Positions 53,686-63,584 are shown, counted from the first letter of the stretch. The stretch: DNA of 64,000 nucleotides from Candidatus Methylopumilus sp. (GCA_024640945.1 JAHEEA010000030.1:62001-126000); one strand, 5' to 3'. Numbers and translations are program-made. Notes: a model not told the origin generated them from the letters alone.

Positions 53686-54945
53686 ATGGCACTGCACATC
53701 AAGAAATCTAATCCCTTCCTGTTCTACCCCTTCGCGCTGGTCGGAGTCCTGCTGGTCTCGTTTGTCCCGCCGCTCCTTGTTCTGGGGTGGGGGTGCTGGG
53801 GCACCACCTACTGGCTTGATACGACGTCGGTCTCCATGGCTATGGATGGCCTGGGCTTCTATGTCGCGGCCCTCATGCTCAGGCGCTTCGAACGCTTCCC
53901 CCAACGTAATCCGGTCGCTTTTATCCTGCCGATCTCGTTTAGTGTCTTCGGCGTTGTGCTCACCCTGGTGCTCATCCTTCGCGCCGCCTACTCGGTGAAG
54001 CTCATCCTGATCGGCCTCCTGCTCACCATCCTGCTGCTCGCGTTCCAGCATCGCTTTAGCCGTCGCAGCCGTCAATTAAACCTGTTTACTGTCCCGGTTG
54101 GTGAAGGTAATCAGTTTAAAAATTCCGACCACTACACGTTTACAAGGCTCGATAAGCCTTTATTACCTGAGGGCGAGGTGGCTGGGGTGGTCGCCGACAT
54201 GCAGTCGGGCCTTATGACCGAGGACTGGCAGCGCTTCCTGTCCCAGTGCGCCCTTAGGCGCATCCCCGTCTACAACGCGATGCAGCTCCAGGAGTCAATC
54301 ACCGGCAAGGTCAACGTGCGCCACCTGATCGAGAATGACTTCGGTGACCTGTCGCCGTCCCTGTTCCATCAGAACCTCAAGCGCCTACTGGACGTCCTAT
54401 TTTTATTGTTGGTCTCCCCAGTCACCATTCCGCTCATCGCCGCCATCACCCTCTGGGTGGTGTTCGATAGCCCCGGTGGCGCATTCTTTATACAGCGCAG
54501 GATGGGCTTTAACGGCGAGTGGTTTAACGTCGTCAAGTTTAGGAGCATGACCGTTAACCACGGCGGTGAAGCCTTCACGGAGGAGGGCGAGAGCCATCGC
54601 ATCACCAGGGTGGGCATGGTGATCCGCAAGTACCGCCTAGATGAGTTACCCCAGTTTTGGAATGTGCTTAAGGGTGAGATGAGCCTCATAGGACCGAGGC
54701 CTGAATCAGAGACGCTTGCAAATTGGTACGACCGCGAGGTACCTTTCTTCCTCTACCGCCACGTCGTTCGGCCTGGGATCTCCGGGTGGGCGCAGGTGAT
54801 GCACGGTTACGCTGCAGGGGTGGGCGACATGAAGGAGAAGCTCGAGTACGACTTCTATTACATCAAGCACTTCTCGCTATGGCTTGATCTACTTATCTGG
54901 TACAAGACGATACGTACCGTATTAACTGGCTTTGGTTCTCGCTAG
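53686..54945 (+). CDS. Undecaprenyl-phosphate sugar phosphotransferase (WcaJ-like, polyprenyl phosphotransferase)
   Basis: RLLDVLFLLLVSPVTIPLIA ... GGAFFIQRRMGFNGEWFNVVKFRSM ... DELPQFWNVLKGEMSLIGPRPE ... VRPGISGWAQV. Confidence 0.93.
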   Translation: MALHIKKSNPFLFYPFALVGVLLVSFVPPLLVLGWGCWGTTYWLDTTSVSMAMDGLGFYVAALMLRRFERFPQRNPVAFILPISFSVFGVVLTLVLILRAAYSVKLILIGLLLTILLLAFQHRFSRRSRQLNLFTVPVGEGNQFKNSDHYTFTRLDKPLLPEGEVAGVVADMQSGLMTEDWQRFLSQCALRRIPVYNAMQLQESITGKVNVRHLIENDFGDLSPSLFHQNLKRLLDVLFLLLVSPVTIPLIAAITLWVVFDSPGGAFFIQRRMGFNGEWFNVVKFRSMTVNHGGEAFTEEGESHRITRVGMVIRKYRLDELPQFWNVLKGEMSLIGPRPESETLANWYDREVPFFLYRHVVRPGISGWAQVMHGYAAGVGDMKEKLEYDFYYIKHFSLWLDLLIWYKTIRTVLTGFGSR

Positions 54946-54947
54946 CT

Positions 54948-55484
54948 ATGCAGGATCCGCAGAGCATCCTCGCAAGTTCTGAGCTGATCTACAGTGAGCT
55001 GGAGGTTACAACCGCGGTTGGGCAGCTTGCGTCAGAAATCACGCAAGTCTTAAGCAAGACTAACCCCGTCGTCATGAGCGTGATGGGCGGGGCGGTGGTG
55101 TTTACTGGCCAGTTGTTGCCCCAGCTTAATTTCCCTTTAGAGTTCGATTACGTGCAGGCCAGTCGCTATCACGGCACCATTGGTCAGGATTTAGTCTGGC
55201 GCGTTGAGCCCAGCGACAAGGTTAGGGGCAGGGTGGTCTTGCTCTTGGACGACATCTTGGATGAGGGCATCACCTTGGCCGAGATTAAGGCTAGGTGTTT
55301 GGCGATGGGCGCCGAGCAGGTATTGGTGGCCGTCTTGAGTGAAAAGATACTCGACCAGGACAAGCCGATTAGGGCGGATTTTGTGGGGCTTGAGTTGCCT
55401 AATCGCTATGTGTTTGGCTGCGGCATGGACGCCTATGGTTGGTGGCGTAACCTTCCATGCATCCGTGCACTCAAGGACAGTTAG
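54948..55484 (+). CDS. hpt: Hypoxanthine-guanine phosphoribosyltransferase
   Basis: PRPP loop VVLLLDDILDEGITLAEI. Confidence 0.88.
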   Translation: MQDPQSILASSELIYSELEVTTAVGQLASEITQVLSKTNPVVMSVMGGAVVFTGQLLPQLNFPLEFDYVQASRYHGTIGQDLVWRVEPSDKVRGRVVLLLDDILDEGITLAEIKARCLAMGAEQVLVAVLSEKILDQDKPIRADFVGLELPNRYVFGCGMDAYGWWRNLPCIRALKDS

Positions 55485-55564
55485 CTTGATTTGATATGTA
55501 TCAACATCAAGCCCTTGCTTAAGCGTATATTGGTAAGCGAAACGTTTGTGATGAGAGGAAAATT

Positions 55565-55891
55565 ATGGCTAAGGCACAGAAGACAACACCTGCTGAGGTG
55601 AGTAAAGAGCAACTGATTGCGGACTTTAAGTTAGTGATTGCGGATGCAGAAGCGTTGATTAAAGCGACAACAGATCAAGGTGATGTTGCATTGGCTAATT
55701 TACGCTCACAGGCTGAGTCATCGCTCGCTAATGCTAAGGGCAAGCTTGCGGAGGCACAGGGCGACTTGATTGAAAAGGGTAAGGCTGCTGCTAAGTCGGC
55801 AGATGAATATGTGCACGAGAACCCATGGAAAGCCATTGGCGTTGCTGCTGGCGTTGGATTGCTTGTGGGCCTGTTGATTGGTAAGCGTTAA
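55565..55891 (+). CDS. DUF883 (ElaB/YqjD-like) membrane-anchored protein
   Basis: ADEYVHENPWKAIGVAAGVGLLVGLLIGKR C-terminus. Confidence 0.92.
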   Translation: MAKAQKTTPAEVSKEQLIADFKLVIADAEALIKATTDQGDVALANLRSQAESSLANAKGKLAEAQGDLIEKGKAAAKSADEYVHENPWKAIGVAAGVGLLVGLLIGKR

Positions 55892-55905
55892 TCTCAAGGG
55901 AGACG

Positions 55906-56319
55906 ATGTTGGCAGAACAATCTGATCATCAAGCCTCTGGCGAAGGTTTACTAGATTCACTTAAGACCTTAACGGCTACTGTGGTGGCGATTGTCTACAA
56001 TCGCCTGCATTTGCTTTCTGCAGATATTGAGATTGCGCGTGAGCGTGTTTTTTCTTTACTCATTACCGTGATAGTTTCACTGTTTTTAATATGCTTCGGC
56101 GTCCTGCTATTAAGCATTTTCATTGTCGTAATCTTCTGGGACACGCATCGTTTGCTTGCGCTAGGCACAGTCACTGGCCTATTTTTAGGTGTGGGTGGTC
56201 TATTACTGATACGCGCAATGAGTGCGATTAAGAAAATGCCTGCTACCTTTGAGGCGAGTTTAGCTGAGCTTGCTAAAGATCACGTTAGATTAACTTCGAC
56301 GGGTGAAGATGAGTCGTAA
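55906..56319 (+). CDS. YqjE-like phage holin family protein
   Basis: Two TM segments following DUF883 gene. Confidence 0.85.
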   Translation: MLAEQSDHQASGEGLLDSLKTLTATVVAIVYNRLHLLSADIEIARERVFSLLITVIVSLFLICFGVLLLSIFIVVIFWDTHRLLALGTVTGLFLGVGGLLLIRAMSAIKKMPATFEASLAELAKDHVRLTSTGEDES

Positions 56320-56596
56320 GCTAGATCAACTTGAGGAGCGGCGCGCTAAGCTTCAGCTAGAGGCTGCATCGCATCGCCAAGTGCTGGCTGGCAATATGCG
56401 CTTTTGGCACCAAAAACTAAAGCTTGTTGATCGTGCACTATCAGGGATTCATTTTTTGCGTCGCCATCCTTTGTTATTGATTGCAGGGGGTGGTTTGCTT
56501 ACATGGCTTAAGCCTGTGGTTATGGCTAGAATCGCCTTGGGTGCTTGGGCTGGCCTTCAGTCCTTAAAGCAGGTGCGTGGCTGGCTCATTAAGTAA
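56303..56596 (+). CDS. YqjK-like protein
   Basis: Third gene of a yqjD-yqjE-yqjK-like set. Confidence 0.75.
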   Translation: MKMSRKLDQLEERRAKLQLEAASHRQVLAGNMRFWHQKLKLVDRALSGIHFLRRHPLLLIAGGGLLTWLKPVVMARIALGAWAGLQSLKQVRGWLIK

Positions 56597-56607
56597 AACA
56601 TTATTTC

Positions 56608-57888
56608 TTATCTTATATAAACCCAAATTAAAATAGTGGCAGCGACGGTCATAAGTGCTGTTGCCATCCATCCTAGTACTTTCGTTTTTGTTCCTATTAC
56701 AAATGTCCCCATGATTGAGGTTTTTGATGCCATGCGCATTAAGGTGATCATAATCGGCACAGCCACCACGCCATTAATCACAGCACTCCATAGCAATGCT
56801 TTAATTGGATCAATCCCGCTAAACACCAAAGCGACACCGAGTAGCGTCGCAATCGAGATGATGGCGTAAAAGTGTTTAGCCGCTGCTGGCTTTAAGCTTA
56901 AGCTGGCTGGCTTATGAATCAGCTCAGCTAATGCATAGGCTGCCGAGCCTGCGAGAACAGGAATGGCAAGTAAGCCTGTGCCTAAAATACCTAATGCGAA
57001 TAATAAAAAGGCAAATTCACCTGCAATAGGTCTGAGTGCCGCTGCAGCTTCAGCCGAGGTTTGAATGTTATGGATGCCTGCAGGAAATAGCGTTGCAGCA
57101 GTTGTTAGGATAATGAAGAAGGCGATAATATTAGAGAAGCCCATGCCAATAAACGTATCCCATTTGATGCGTTTAAGTTGTCTGGTTGCTTGTTCAGGCG
57201 CTTCTATCAGGCTCTTTCGTGATTCACTGGCTTGTATGTCTTCAACTTCTTCACCCGCTTGCCAAAAGAATAAATAAGGGCTGATTGTTGTGCCAAATAC
57301 ACCAACTAATAAAAGTATGTAATCAGCACGAAAGTTAATGTGAGGTAGGAATGTTTCTGTAATGACATTACCCCAATCTACGTTTGATGAGAATACGGTT
57401 CCAACGTAAGTAAATAAAGATAGTGTTAGCCATTTGAGAATCGGTAAATAGCGTTGGTAGGGAATGAAAACTTGGAGTAACAAGCAGCCAAAGCCAATAA
57501 TCACGGCGTAAAAATGCCTGGGCCCACCAATGACTAATTTAACAGCATCTGCCATTGCAGCTAAATCGGCTGCAATATTGATGGTGTTGGCGACGAGCAA
57601 TAAGAAAACTAATGGTAGGGTAATGGCAAGTGGATAATTTAAGCTCATGTTATGAGCTAGTCCACGACCTGACACGGCACCAATTCTAGCGCTAATAATT
57701 TGAATACCGGCCATAAGTGGGTAGGTTAATACTATCGACCATGATAAGCCAAAACCGTATTGGGCGCCTGCTTGGGAATAAGTGGCAATTCCGCTTGGAT
57801 CGTCATCAGCTGCGCCAGTGATGAGGCCTGGGCCTAGTCTTTTACTTAAATTGAAAAGCCGAGATAACTTCATTACGCTGCAAAACAA
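56608..57888 (-). CDS. NRAMP family divalent metal transporter
   Basis: GPGLITGAADDDPSGIATYSQAGAQYGF. Confidence 0.92.
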   Translation of the reverse strand: MFCSVMKLSRLFNLSKRLGPGLITGAADDDPSGIATYSQAGAQYGFGLSWSIVLTYPLMAGIQIISARIGAVSGRGLAHNMSLNYPLAITLPLVFLLLVANTINIAADLAAMADAVKLVIGGPRHFYAVIIGFGCLLLQVFIPYQRYLPILKWLTLSLFTYVGTVFSSNVDWGNVITETFLPHINFRADYILLLVGVFGTTISPYLFFWQAGEEVEDIQASESRKSLIEAPEQATRQLKRIKWDTFIGMGFSNIIAFFIILTTAATLFPAGIHNIQTSAEAAAALRPIAGEFAFLLFALGILGTGLLAIPVLAGSAAYALAELIHKPASLSLKPAAAKHFYAIISIATLLGVALVFSGIDPIKALLWSAVINGVVAVPIMITLMRMASKTSIMGTFVIGTKTKVLGWMATALMTVAATILIWVYIR

Positions 57889-57925
57889 ATGGATGGTGAT
57901 TTATTTTGCATGAGGCATTTTCAGT

Positions 57926-58378
57926 TCAGGTTTTTTTCGCGTTACTGATGACGCTATAAACAGTGGTGCCAATCAGCATGGCGAGTACAAAAATAATGCC
58001 TTGTTTGCTTCCGGCACCAAGTAACAAGAGTCCTGGTCCTGGGCAGATGCCGGCAATGCCCCAGCCTATGCCAAATAAAATACCGCCAAAGATAATTCTT
58101 TGGTCGATATCTTGTTTGGTGGGTAGGTGCATGACACCACCAAGAATGGCAGTGGTGCGTTTTTTAGCGAATGCAAAGGCGACAACTCCAACACCAATAG
58201 CGCCGCCCATGACAAAAATCAATGATGGATCCCATAGGCCTGTAATGTCTAAAAAAGCCAATACTTTGGCTGGGTTGGACATGCCTGCCAATATGAGGCC
58301 TAGGCCAAAAATAATACCAGAACTGAAGGCGAAAAGAATGTGCAGGAGAGGTTTTTTCATTTCAGGCTCCCAATACAT
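57926..58378 (-). CDS. YeeE/YedE-like (DUF6691) transporter half
   Basis: FSSGIIFGLGLILAGMSNPAKVLAFLDITGLWDPSL. Confidence 0.88.
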   Translation of the reverse strand: MYWEPEMKKPLLHILFAFSSGIIFGLGLILAGMSNPAKVLAFLDITGLWDPSLIFVMGGAIGVGVVAFAFAKKRTTAILGGVMHLPTKQDIDQRIIFGGILFGIGWGIAGICPGPGLLLLGAGSKQGIIFVLAMLIGTTVYSVISNAKKT

Positions 58379-58799
58379 GACGCATAATGTAGACCGTCAC
58401 TATACCAGTTAGCATAAAGCTTAATGTGGCAATCAATGAACGCATTGAAAAACGTGATAAGCCGCATATGCCGTGGCCGCTAGTACAACCTGAGCCGTAC
58501 GATGTGCCAACACCAACGAATAGGCCTGCAATGATTAGCCAGAGTACGTTGGTTTCTATAGAGATTTCAATTTCACCTACCCAGACTTGCCAAAGCGCAG
58601 GCGCAGCAATGATGCCCATCACAAAAGCAATTCGCCATAAATTATCGCGAACAATTCCACCATTTAATGCTTGGCCAAGAATGCCGGAGACACCAGCAAT
58701 TCGGCCATTAAACAAAATGAGAATTGCAGCAGCAATACCAATCAGTACGCCGCCAGCAAAGGAGCCGTAAGGAGTGAAATGACTGAGATCGATATTCAT
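58362..58799 (-). CDS. YeeE/YedE family (putative sulfur transport) protein
   Basis: GVGTSYGSGCTSGHGICGLSRFSMRSLIATL. Confidence 0.92.
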   Translation of the reverse strand: MNIDLSHFTPYGSFAGGVLIGIAAAILILFNGRIAGVSGILGQALNGGIVRDNLWRIAFVMGIIAAPALWQVWVGEIEISIETNVLWLIIAGLFVGVGTSYGSGCTSGHGICGLSRFSMRSLIATLSFMLTGIVTVYIMRHVLGA

Positions 58800-58805
58800 G
58801 CTGTT

Positions 58806-59201
58806 TTAATCGTCAGTGTATGGAAAACGAACGTGACCGTAACGCACTACTAAAATTGATAGCGCAATCAGCAAGATGGAGCCTGAAAGTGCAAACATTC
58901 TGTAGGCATCCAACTCTTTAATATCAAGCACTAGGAATCGCGCTAAGGCAATAATGCCGATGTATAGTGGATAGCGTACTGGTAAGTTACCTGAGCCTAA
59001 GTAATGGTTAAGCATAGACATGACTTCTAGGTACAAGAACAGCATGAGCAAGTCACTGACTGCAATCGATTTTGTATCCCAGATGTGTAAGATTTCTTGG
59101 AAAACACCGTAAATTGTGGCTACCGCAATAATGATCAAAACAATTTGACCAACGAGGCCTAGGCTTTTTTGGGTGATTTTTGTAAATTGATTAGGAGACA
59201 T
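58806..59201 (-). CDS. PsiE-like phosphate-starvation-inducible membrane protein
   Basis: LLMLFLYLEVMSMLNHYLGSGNLPVRYPLYIGIIALARFLVLDIKE. Confidence 0.85.
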   Translation of the reverse strand: MSPNQFTKITQKSLGLVGQIVLIIIAVATIYGVFQEILHIWDTKSIAVSDLLMLFLYLEVMSMLNHYLGSGNLPVRYPLYIGIIALARFLVLDIKELDAYRMFALSGSILLIALSILVVRYGHVRFPYTDD

Positions 59202-59334
59202 TTTTTTCCTACAATAAATGAACAGTTTTATTATACCCGAATGATTATAAATGACTTGATTGCATCTATTTCATTTGCTTAATAATGTATATCTCAATTG
59301 ATTTGCGGTTCGCTTTAGTTTCTAATGGTAAGCA

Positions 59335-61239
59335 ATGAAAAATTACAAAGCATTACAAAAAGTTAGACTTACATCCTATTTGGTTTGCGTTTCTTTGCTT
59401 CTATGGCTCTCCTTAAGAGTAACGCTATGGATAGGTTTGGATAAAACGCAGATTAATGTGATTGACCAGTTAAAAGCCTTTGGCCTTGGATTATGGTTTG
59501 ACGTTTGGGCGTTGGCATATTTGGTTTTGCCATTCCTATTTGTGTCTGCATTATTAAGTAATAAATTCAGGCAATCTATGTTTATTCTTGTCATGCGTTG
59601 GGTAGTGGCCTGGGTTGTTGTTGCAGCTTTAATTTTTGGTGTAGCTGCAGAATACCTATTTTGGGATGAGTTCACAGCTCGTTTTAACTTCATTGCCGTG
59701 GATTACTTAATCTACACCAAAGAGGTTATAGGCAATATTCAAGAGTCATATCCTTTGCCTTGGATCTTTTCAGGCATTGCTTTATTTGCATCCCTCATTA
59801 CTTTTGTTGCTAGCCGATACGTTCGTTTTGATGATGACAATCGATCTGCTACAAAAAGATTTCAATTAGCAGTGATCGCTTTGCTTTTGCCTGTGCTTAG
59901 TTATTCAGTTGCACATCTCGATCAAAATCAAGCAACTTCAAATAGTTACACACAAGAGTTAAGCAATAATGGCTTATTCAGCTTAGCAGCTGCAATGCGG
60001 CGTAACGATTTAGATTACAACCGATTTTATAAGACACTTCCTGATGCTGAAGCTAAAGATATCTTAGTCAGCTTGGGCGTACATCAAAAATCAACGCCAG
60101 CAGAAGCTGCAGCAAAACTAGGTCCTTTTATCAAATCACCTAAGAACGTTGTGCTGATTACAGTGGAAAGTTTATCAGCTGAATATGTAGGATCTTATGG
60201 CAATGATGAGAATTTAACGCCTAAGCTAGATAAGCTTGCAAGTGAAGGGTTTAAGTTCGAGCGTTTGTTTGCGACAGGTACGCGTACCGTACGAGGCTTA
60301 GAAGCTTTATCTTTAGGTACGCCGCCAGTTCCTGGTCAGGCAATTGTTAGACGTCCGAATAACGAGCATCTCTCAACTGTGGGGCAGGTATTAAAAAGCC
60401 AGGGCGTTGAGACGCAGTTTGTGTATGGTGGATACGGTTATTTTGACAACATGAATGCGTTTTTTAAGGGTAATGACTACGAAATTTTTGATCGTACTGA
60501 TTTCGACCCTAAAACCATCGTGATGGAAAACGTTTGGGGTGTTGCGGATGAAAGTTTGTTCGCAAACGCTTCAAATAAGATTGATGCATTAACTGCAGCT
60601 AAGAAGCCATTCTTTATGCATGTGATGACGACAAGTAATCATCGTCCATTTACTTATCCTGATAATAGAATTGACATGCCATCTGGCCATAGGCAAGGCG
60701 CTGTTAAGTACACTGATTACGCAATCGGTGAGTTTATTGAGAATGCAAAGACTAAGCCTTGGTTTAATGAGACATTATTCGTGGTGGTGGCAGATCACTG
60801 TGCTTCAGTGGCAGGTAAAACTGAGTTGCCTGTAGATAAATATCACATTCCAATGATCTTTTACGCGCCAGCGCTAATTAAGCCTGGTAAGTTTGAGCGT
60901 TTGGTTAGTCAAATCGATATTGCACCTACATTGCTCGATGTGATGGGGTACAAGGGGCGGGAGTTGTTTTATGGGCAAAATATGTTTGCCGCTAAGCAAA
61001 CAAAACCTCGAGCATTTATTAGTAACTATCAATCTTTGGGGTATTACAAAGACAATCAACTGATTGTGCTTTCGCCTAAGCAGGCGGTGCAGTCTTATCA
61101 GATTGATCCAGTGACCTACGAAGCAACACCAAGTAAGGTGGATGCGAAACTATTAAATGAAGCGATTGCTTATTACCAAACCCCTTCAAATGGCTTTAAA
61201 GCAGGTGAGTTAAAATTCTCACCCGACAGCTTAAAGTAG
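59335..61239 (+). CDS. LtaS-like sulfatase-fold membrane phosphotransferase
   Basis: N-terminal TM segments then NVVLITVESLSAEYVGSYGND ... TPKLDKLASEGFKFERLFATGTRTVRGLEA. Confidence 0.9.
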   Translation: MKNYKALQKVRLTSYLVCVSLLLWLSLRVTLWIGLDKTQINVIDQLKAFGLGLWFDVWALAYLVLPFLFVSALLSNKFRQSMFILVMRWVVAWVVVAALIFGVAAEYLFWDEFTARFNFIAVDYLIYTKEVIGNIQESYPLPWIFSGIALFASLITFVASRYVRFDDDNRSATKRFQLAVIALLLPVLSYSVAHLDQNQATSNSYTQELSNNGLFSLAAAMRRNDLDYNRFYKTLPDAEAKDILVSLGVHQKSTPAEAAAKLGPFIKSPKNVVLITVESLSAEYVGSYGNDENLTPKLDKLASEGFKFERLFATGTRTVRGLEALSLGTPPVPGQAIVRRPNNEHLSTVGQVLKSQGVETQFVYGGYGYFDNMNAFFKGNDYEIFDRTDFDPKTIVMENVWGVADESLFANASNKIDALTAAKKPFFMHVMTTSNHRPFTYPDNRIDMPSGHRQGAVKYTDYAIGEFIENAKTKPWFNETLFVVVADHCASVAGKTELPVDKYHIPMIFYAPALIKPGKFERLVSQIDIAPTLLDVMGYKGRELFYGQNMFAAKQTKPRAFISNYQSLGYYKDNQLIVLSPKQAVQSYQIDPVTYEATPSKVDAKLLNEAIAYYQTPSNGFKAGELKFSPDSLK

Positions 61240-61245
61240 TGCGTT

Positions 61246-61374
61246 TTATTTCTTGGCGTTTTTGTTCATGCTGCTGAGAAAGTAACTGAACAAGAAAACC
61301 ATCATTGCGAGCATAAATACCAAGATGAAAATGGTTAGTTGGCCGGTTAAGGTGTGAAATAAGATGTCTAACAT
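61246..61374 (-). CDS. 42-aa single-TM protein (DUF3149-like), absent from supplied ORF track
   Basis: MLDILFHTLTGQLTIFILVFMLAMMVFLFSYFLSSMNKNAKK* with AAGAGGAG Shine-Dalgarno upstream. Confidence 0.75.
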   Translation of the reverse strand: MLDILFHTLTGQLTIFILVFMLAMMVFLFSYFLSSMNKNAKK

Positions 61375-61469
61375 AATGAGCTCCTCTTAAAGTACGCTTT
61401 AATCTTAGCGCTGCAAGCGGGGCTTAATTTTGATGTAAATCAATTAAATCTAAATGAATACTTGAAATG

Positions 61470-61502
61470 AAAAAAGCCCTGTATTTCTACAGGGCTTTTT
61501 TG
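61470..61502. terminator. Intrinsic terminator
   Basis: AAAAAAGCCCTGTATTTCTACAGGGCTTTTTT. Confidence 0.9.
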
Positions 61503-61506
61503 TATT

Positions 61507-61582
61507 TGGCTCCCCGACCTGGGCTCGAACCAGGGACACATGGATTAACAGTCCATTGCTCTACCGACTGAGCTATCGGGGA
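61507..61582 (-). tRNA. tRNA-Asn (GTT)
   Basis: Minus strand TCCCCGATAGCTCAGTCGGTAGAGCAATGGACTGTTAATCCATGTGTCCCTGGTTCGAGCCCAGGTCGGGGAGCCA; cloverleaf with anticodon GTT and encoded CCA. Confidence 0.98.
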
Positions 61583-61766
61583 ATCGGTGAAGGCGTGATA
61601 ATAAAGGCTTGTCGGCTTTAGGTCAATAAGAAAGCATAAAAAAATTAGCATTTAGTTTTATTTAATTTAATTATTAAATTTGACTAATACAATATATGAT
61701 GTCGGTCGATTATCCTCTCCAACATTGCCCCTAATCAACCAAGGGGCGTACTTCAGCCTGAAAAAT

Positions 61767-63584
61767 ATGCGCCCAACAATCTCCGAAATAAAAGCCCCTA
61801 AAAGTGCGCGTCATCAGAGTGATTGGCAGGTGATTAAAAGTTTAATCCCATATATCAGACCATTTAAAGTCAGAGTGATTGTTACGCTCTTATGTTTGAT
61901 TTTCGCCAAGGTCGCTAATCTTGGTGTGCCTATCGTACTCAAGCAGATTGTCGATGCACTCAGTATTTCAACAACCGAAAAGGCATTGTTAGTAGTGCCT
62001 ATTAGTTTAATTATTGCTTACGGCTTGTTAAGACTATCCGCTTCTTTTTTTGGCGAATTGAGAGAGCTGATTTTTGCTAAAGTCACTGAGAGTGCTGTTA
62101 GGAAAATAGGCTTGCAAGTTTTTAATTACGTCCATGCCTTATCACTTAGGTTTCATTTGTCACGTCAAACAGGTGGCATGACACGCGATATTGAGCGGGG
62201 AACGCGTGGTATTCAATCGCTTATCTCATATTCTCTTTACAGCATTATTCCCACACTCATCGAGCTTCTTATGGTGCTCGGTTATTTCTTTTTTGTTTAC
62301 AACATTTGGTTTGTCGTCGTCACTCTAATTGCACTTACTTTATATATCGTTTTCACGATCGTCGTGACTGAGTGGAGAACAAACTTTAGACGCCAAATGA
62401 ATGACTTGGATTCTAAAGCCAATCAGAGAGCAGTTGATTCATTAATAAATTATGAAACGGTGAAGTATTTTAGTAACGAGCAATTCGAAGCCATTCGATA
62501 TGACGAAAATCTAAAAAAATATGCGCAGGCTGCGATTAAGTCTCAAAAATCTCTAGCCATTTTAAACTTTGGCCAACAAACCATTATCGGTCTTGGTTTG
62601 ATTTGTATTTTAGGGTTATCGAGTTCGGGTGTGCTTAGCGGAAGCATGACCATTGGCGATTTGGTTTTGGTAAATGTATTGATGATACAGCTCTATATTC
62701 CACTGAATTTTCTAGGTGTGCTTTATCGGGAAATGAAGCAGTCTTTAGCAGATATAGACAGAATGTTTAGTTTGTTGGATGTGCCTCAAGAGATTGCAGA
62801 TAAGCCTAATGCCTTTCCTTTATCAATTAAATCTCTTTCACTTGGGCCGCACGTTATTTTCAAGGATGTCTCTTTTTATTACGAGTCAAATCGACAAATT
62901 TTGCATGATGTTTCCTTTGAAATTTTACCAGGTCAGACCACAGCGGTAGTGGGTCATAGTGGCGCTGGTAAAAGTACTTTATCTAGACTTTTGTTTCGAT
63001 TTTATGATGTACAAGGCGGGGCCATTTTATTAGATGGTCAAAATATTAAAGATGTACAACAAAGTACCTTACGCGAAGTGGTAGGGATTGTGCCTCAGGA
63101 TACGGTGCTTTTTAATGACACCATTGGCTACAATATTGCTTATGGCAAGCCAAGTGCGACTCAATCTGAAATTGAATTGGCAGCTAAGTCAGCACAGATT
63201 CATGATTTTATAACTAGCTTGCCTGATGGTTATCAGAGTGCGGTGGGTGAGCGAGGACTGAAGCTTTCCGGCGGTGAAAAGCAACGTGTCGCTATCGCCA
63301 GAACTCTCTTGAAGCATCCCGCTTTACTTATATTTGATGAGGCGACATCTGCTTTGGATTCCGAAACAGAGCGAACTATTCAAAACGAATTGAACGATTT
63401 AGCTCAAAACCGCTCAACCTTAATCATTGCTCACAGACTTTCAACCATTACGCATGCGCATCAGATATTAGTGATGGAAGATGGCAGAATTATTGAGCGT
63501 GGGACCCATGAATCATTGCTTGCGCTGGGTCAGCGATACGCAGAAATGTGGCGAGCACAGCAATCTCAAAGTGTTGCGGCCTAA
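61767..63584 (+). CDS. Atm1/HMT1-type ABC exporter (fused TM and ATPase domains)
   Basis: VVGHSGAGKSTLSRLLFRFYD, LSGGEKQRVAIARTLLKHPALLIFDEATSALD; probable ATG at 61767 within ORF 61680-63584. Confidence 0.92.
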   Translation: MRPTISEIKAPKSARHQSDWQVIKSLIPYIRPFKVRVIVTLLCLIFAKVANLGVPIVLKQIVDALSISTTEKALLVVPISLIIAYGLLRLSASFFGELRELIFAKVTESAVRKIGLQVFNYVHALSLRFHLSRQTGGMTRDIERGTRGIQSLISYSLYSIIPTLIELLMVLGYFFFVYNIWFVVVTLIALTLYIVFTIVVTEWRTNFRRQMNDLDSKANQRAVDSLINYETVKYFSNEQFEAIRYDENLKKYAQAAIKSQKSLAILNFGQQTIIGLGLICILGLSSSGVLSGSMTIGDLVLVNVLMIQLYIPLNFLGVLYREMKQSLADIDRMFSLLDVPQEIADKPNAFPLSIKSLSLGPHVIFKDVSFYYESNRQILHDVSFEILPGQTTAVVGHSGAGKSTLSRLLFRFYDVQGGAILLDGQNIKDVQQSTLREVVGIVPQDTVLFNDTIGYNIAYGKPSATQSEIELAAKSAQIHDFITSLPDGYQSAVGERGLKLSGGEKQRVAIARTLLKHPALLIFDEATSALDSETERTIQNELNDLAQNRSTLIIAHRLSTITHAHQILVMEDGRIIERGTHESLLALGQRYAEMWRAQQSQSVAA

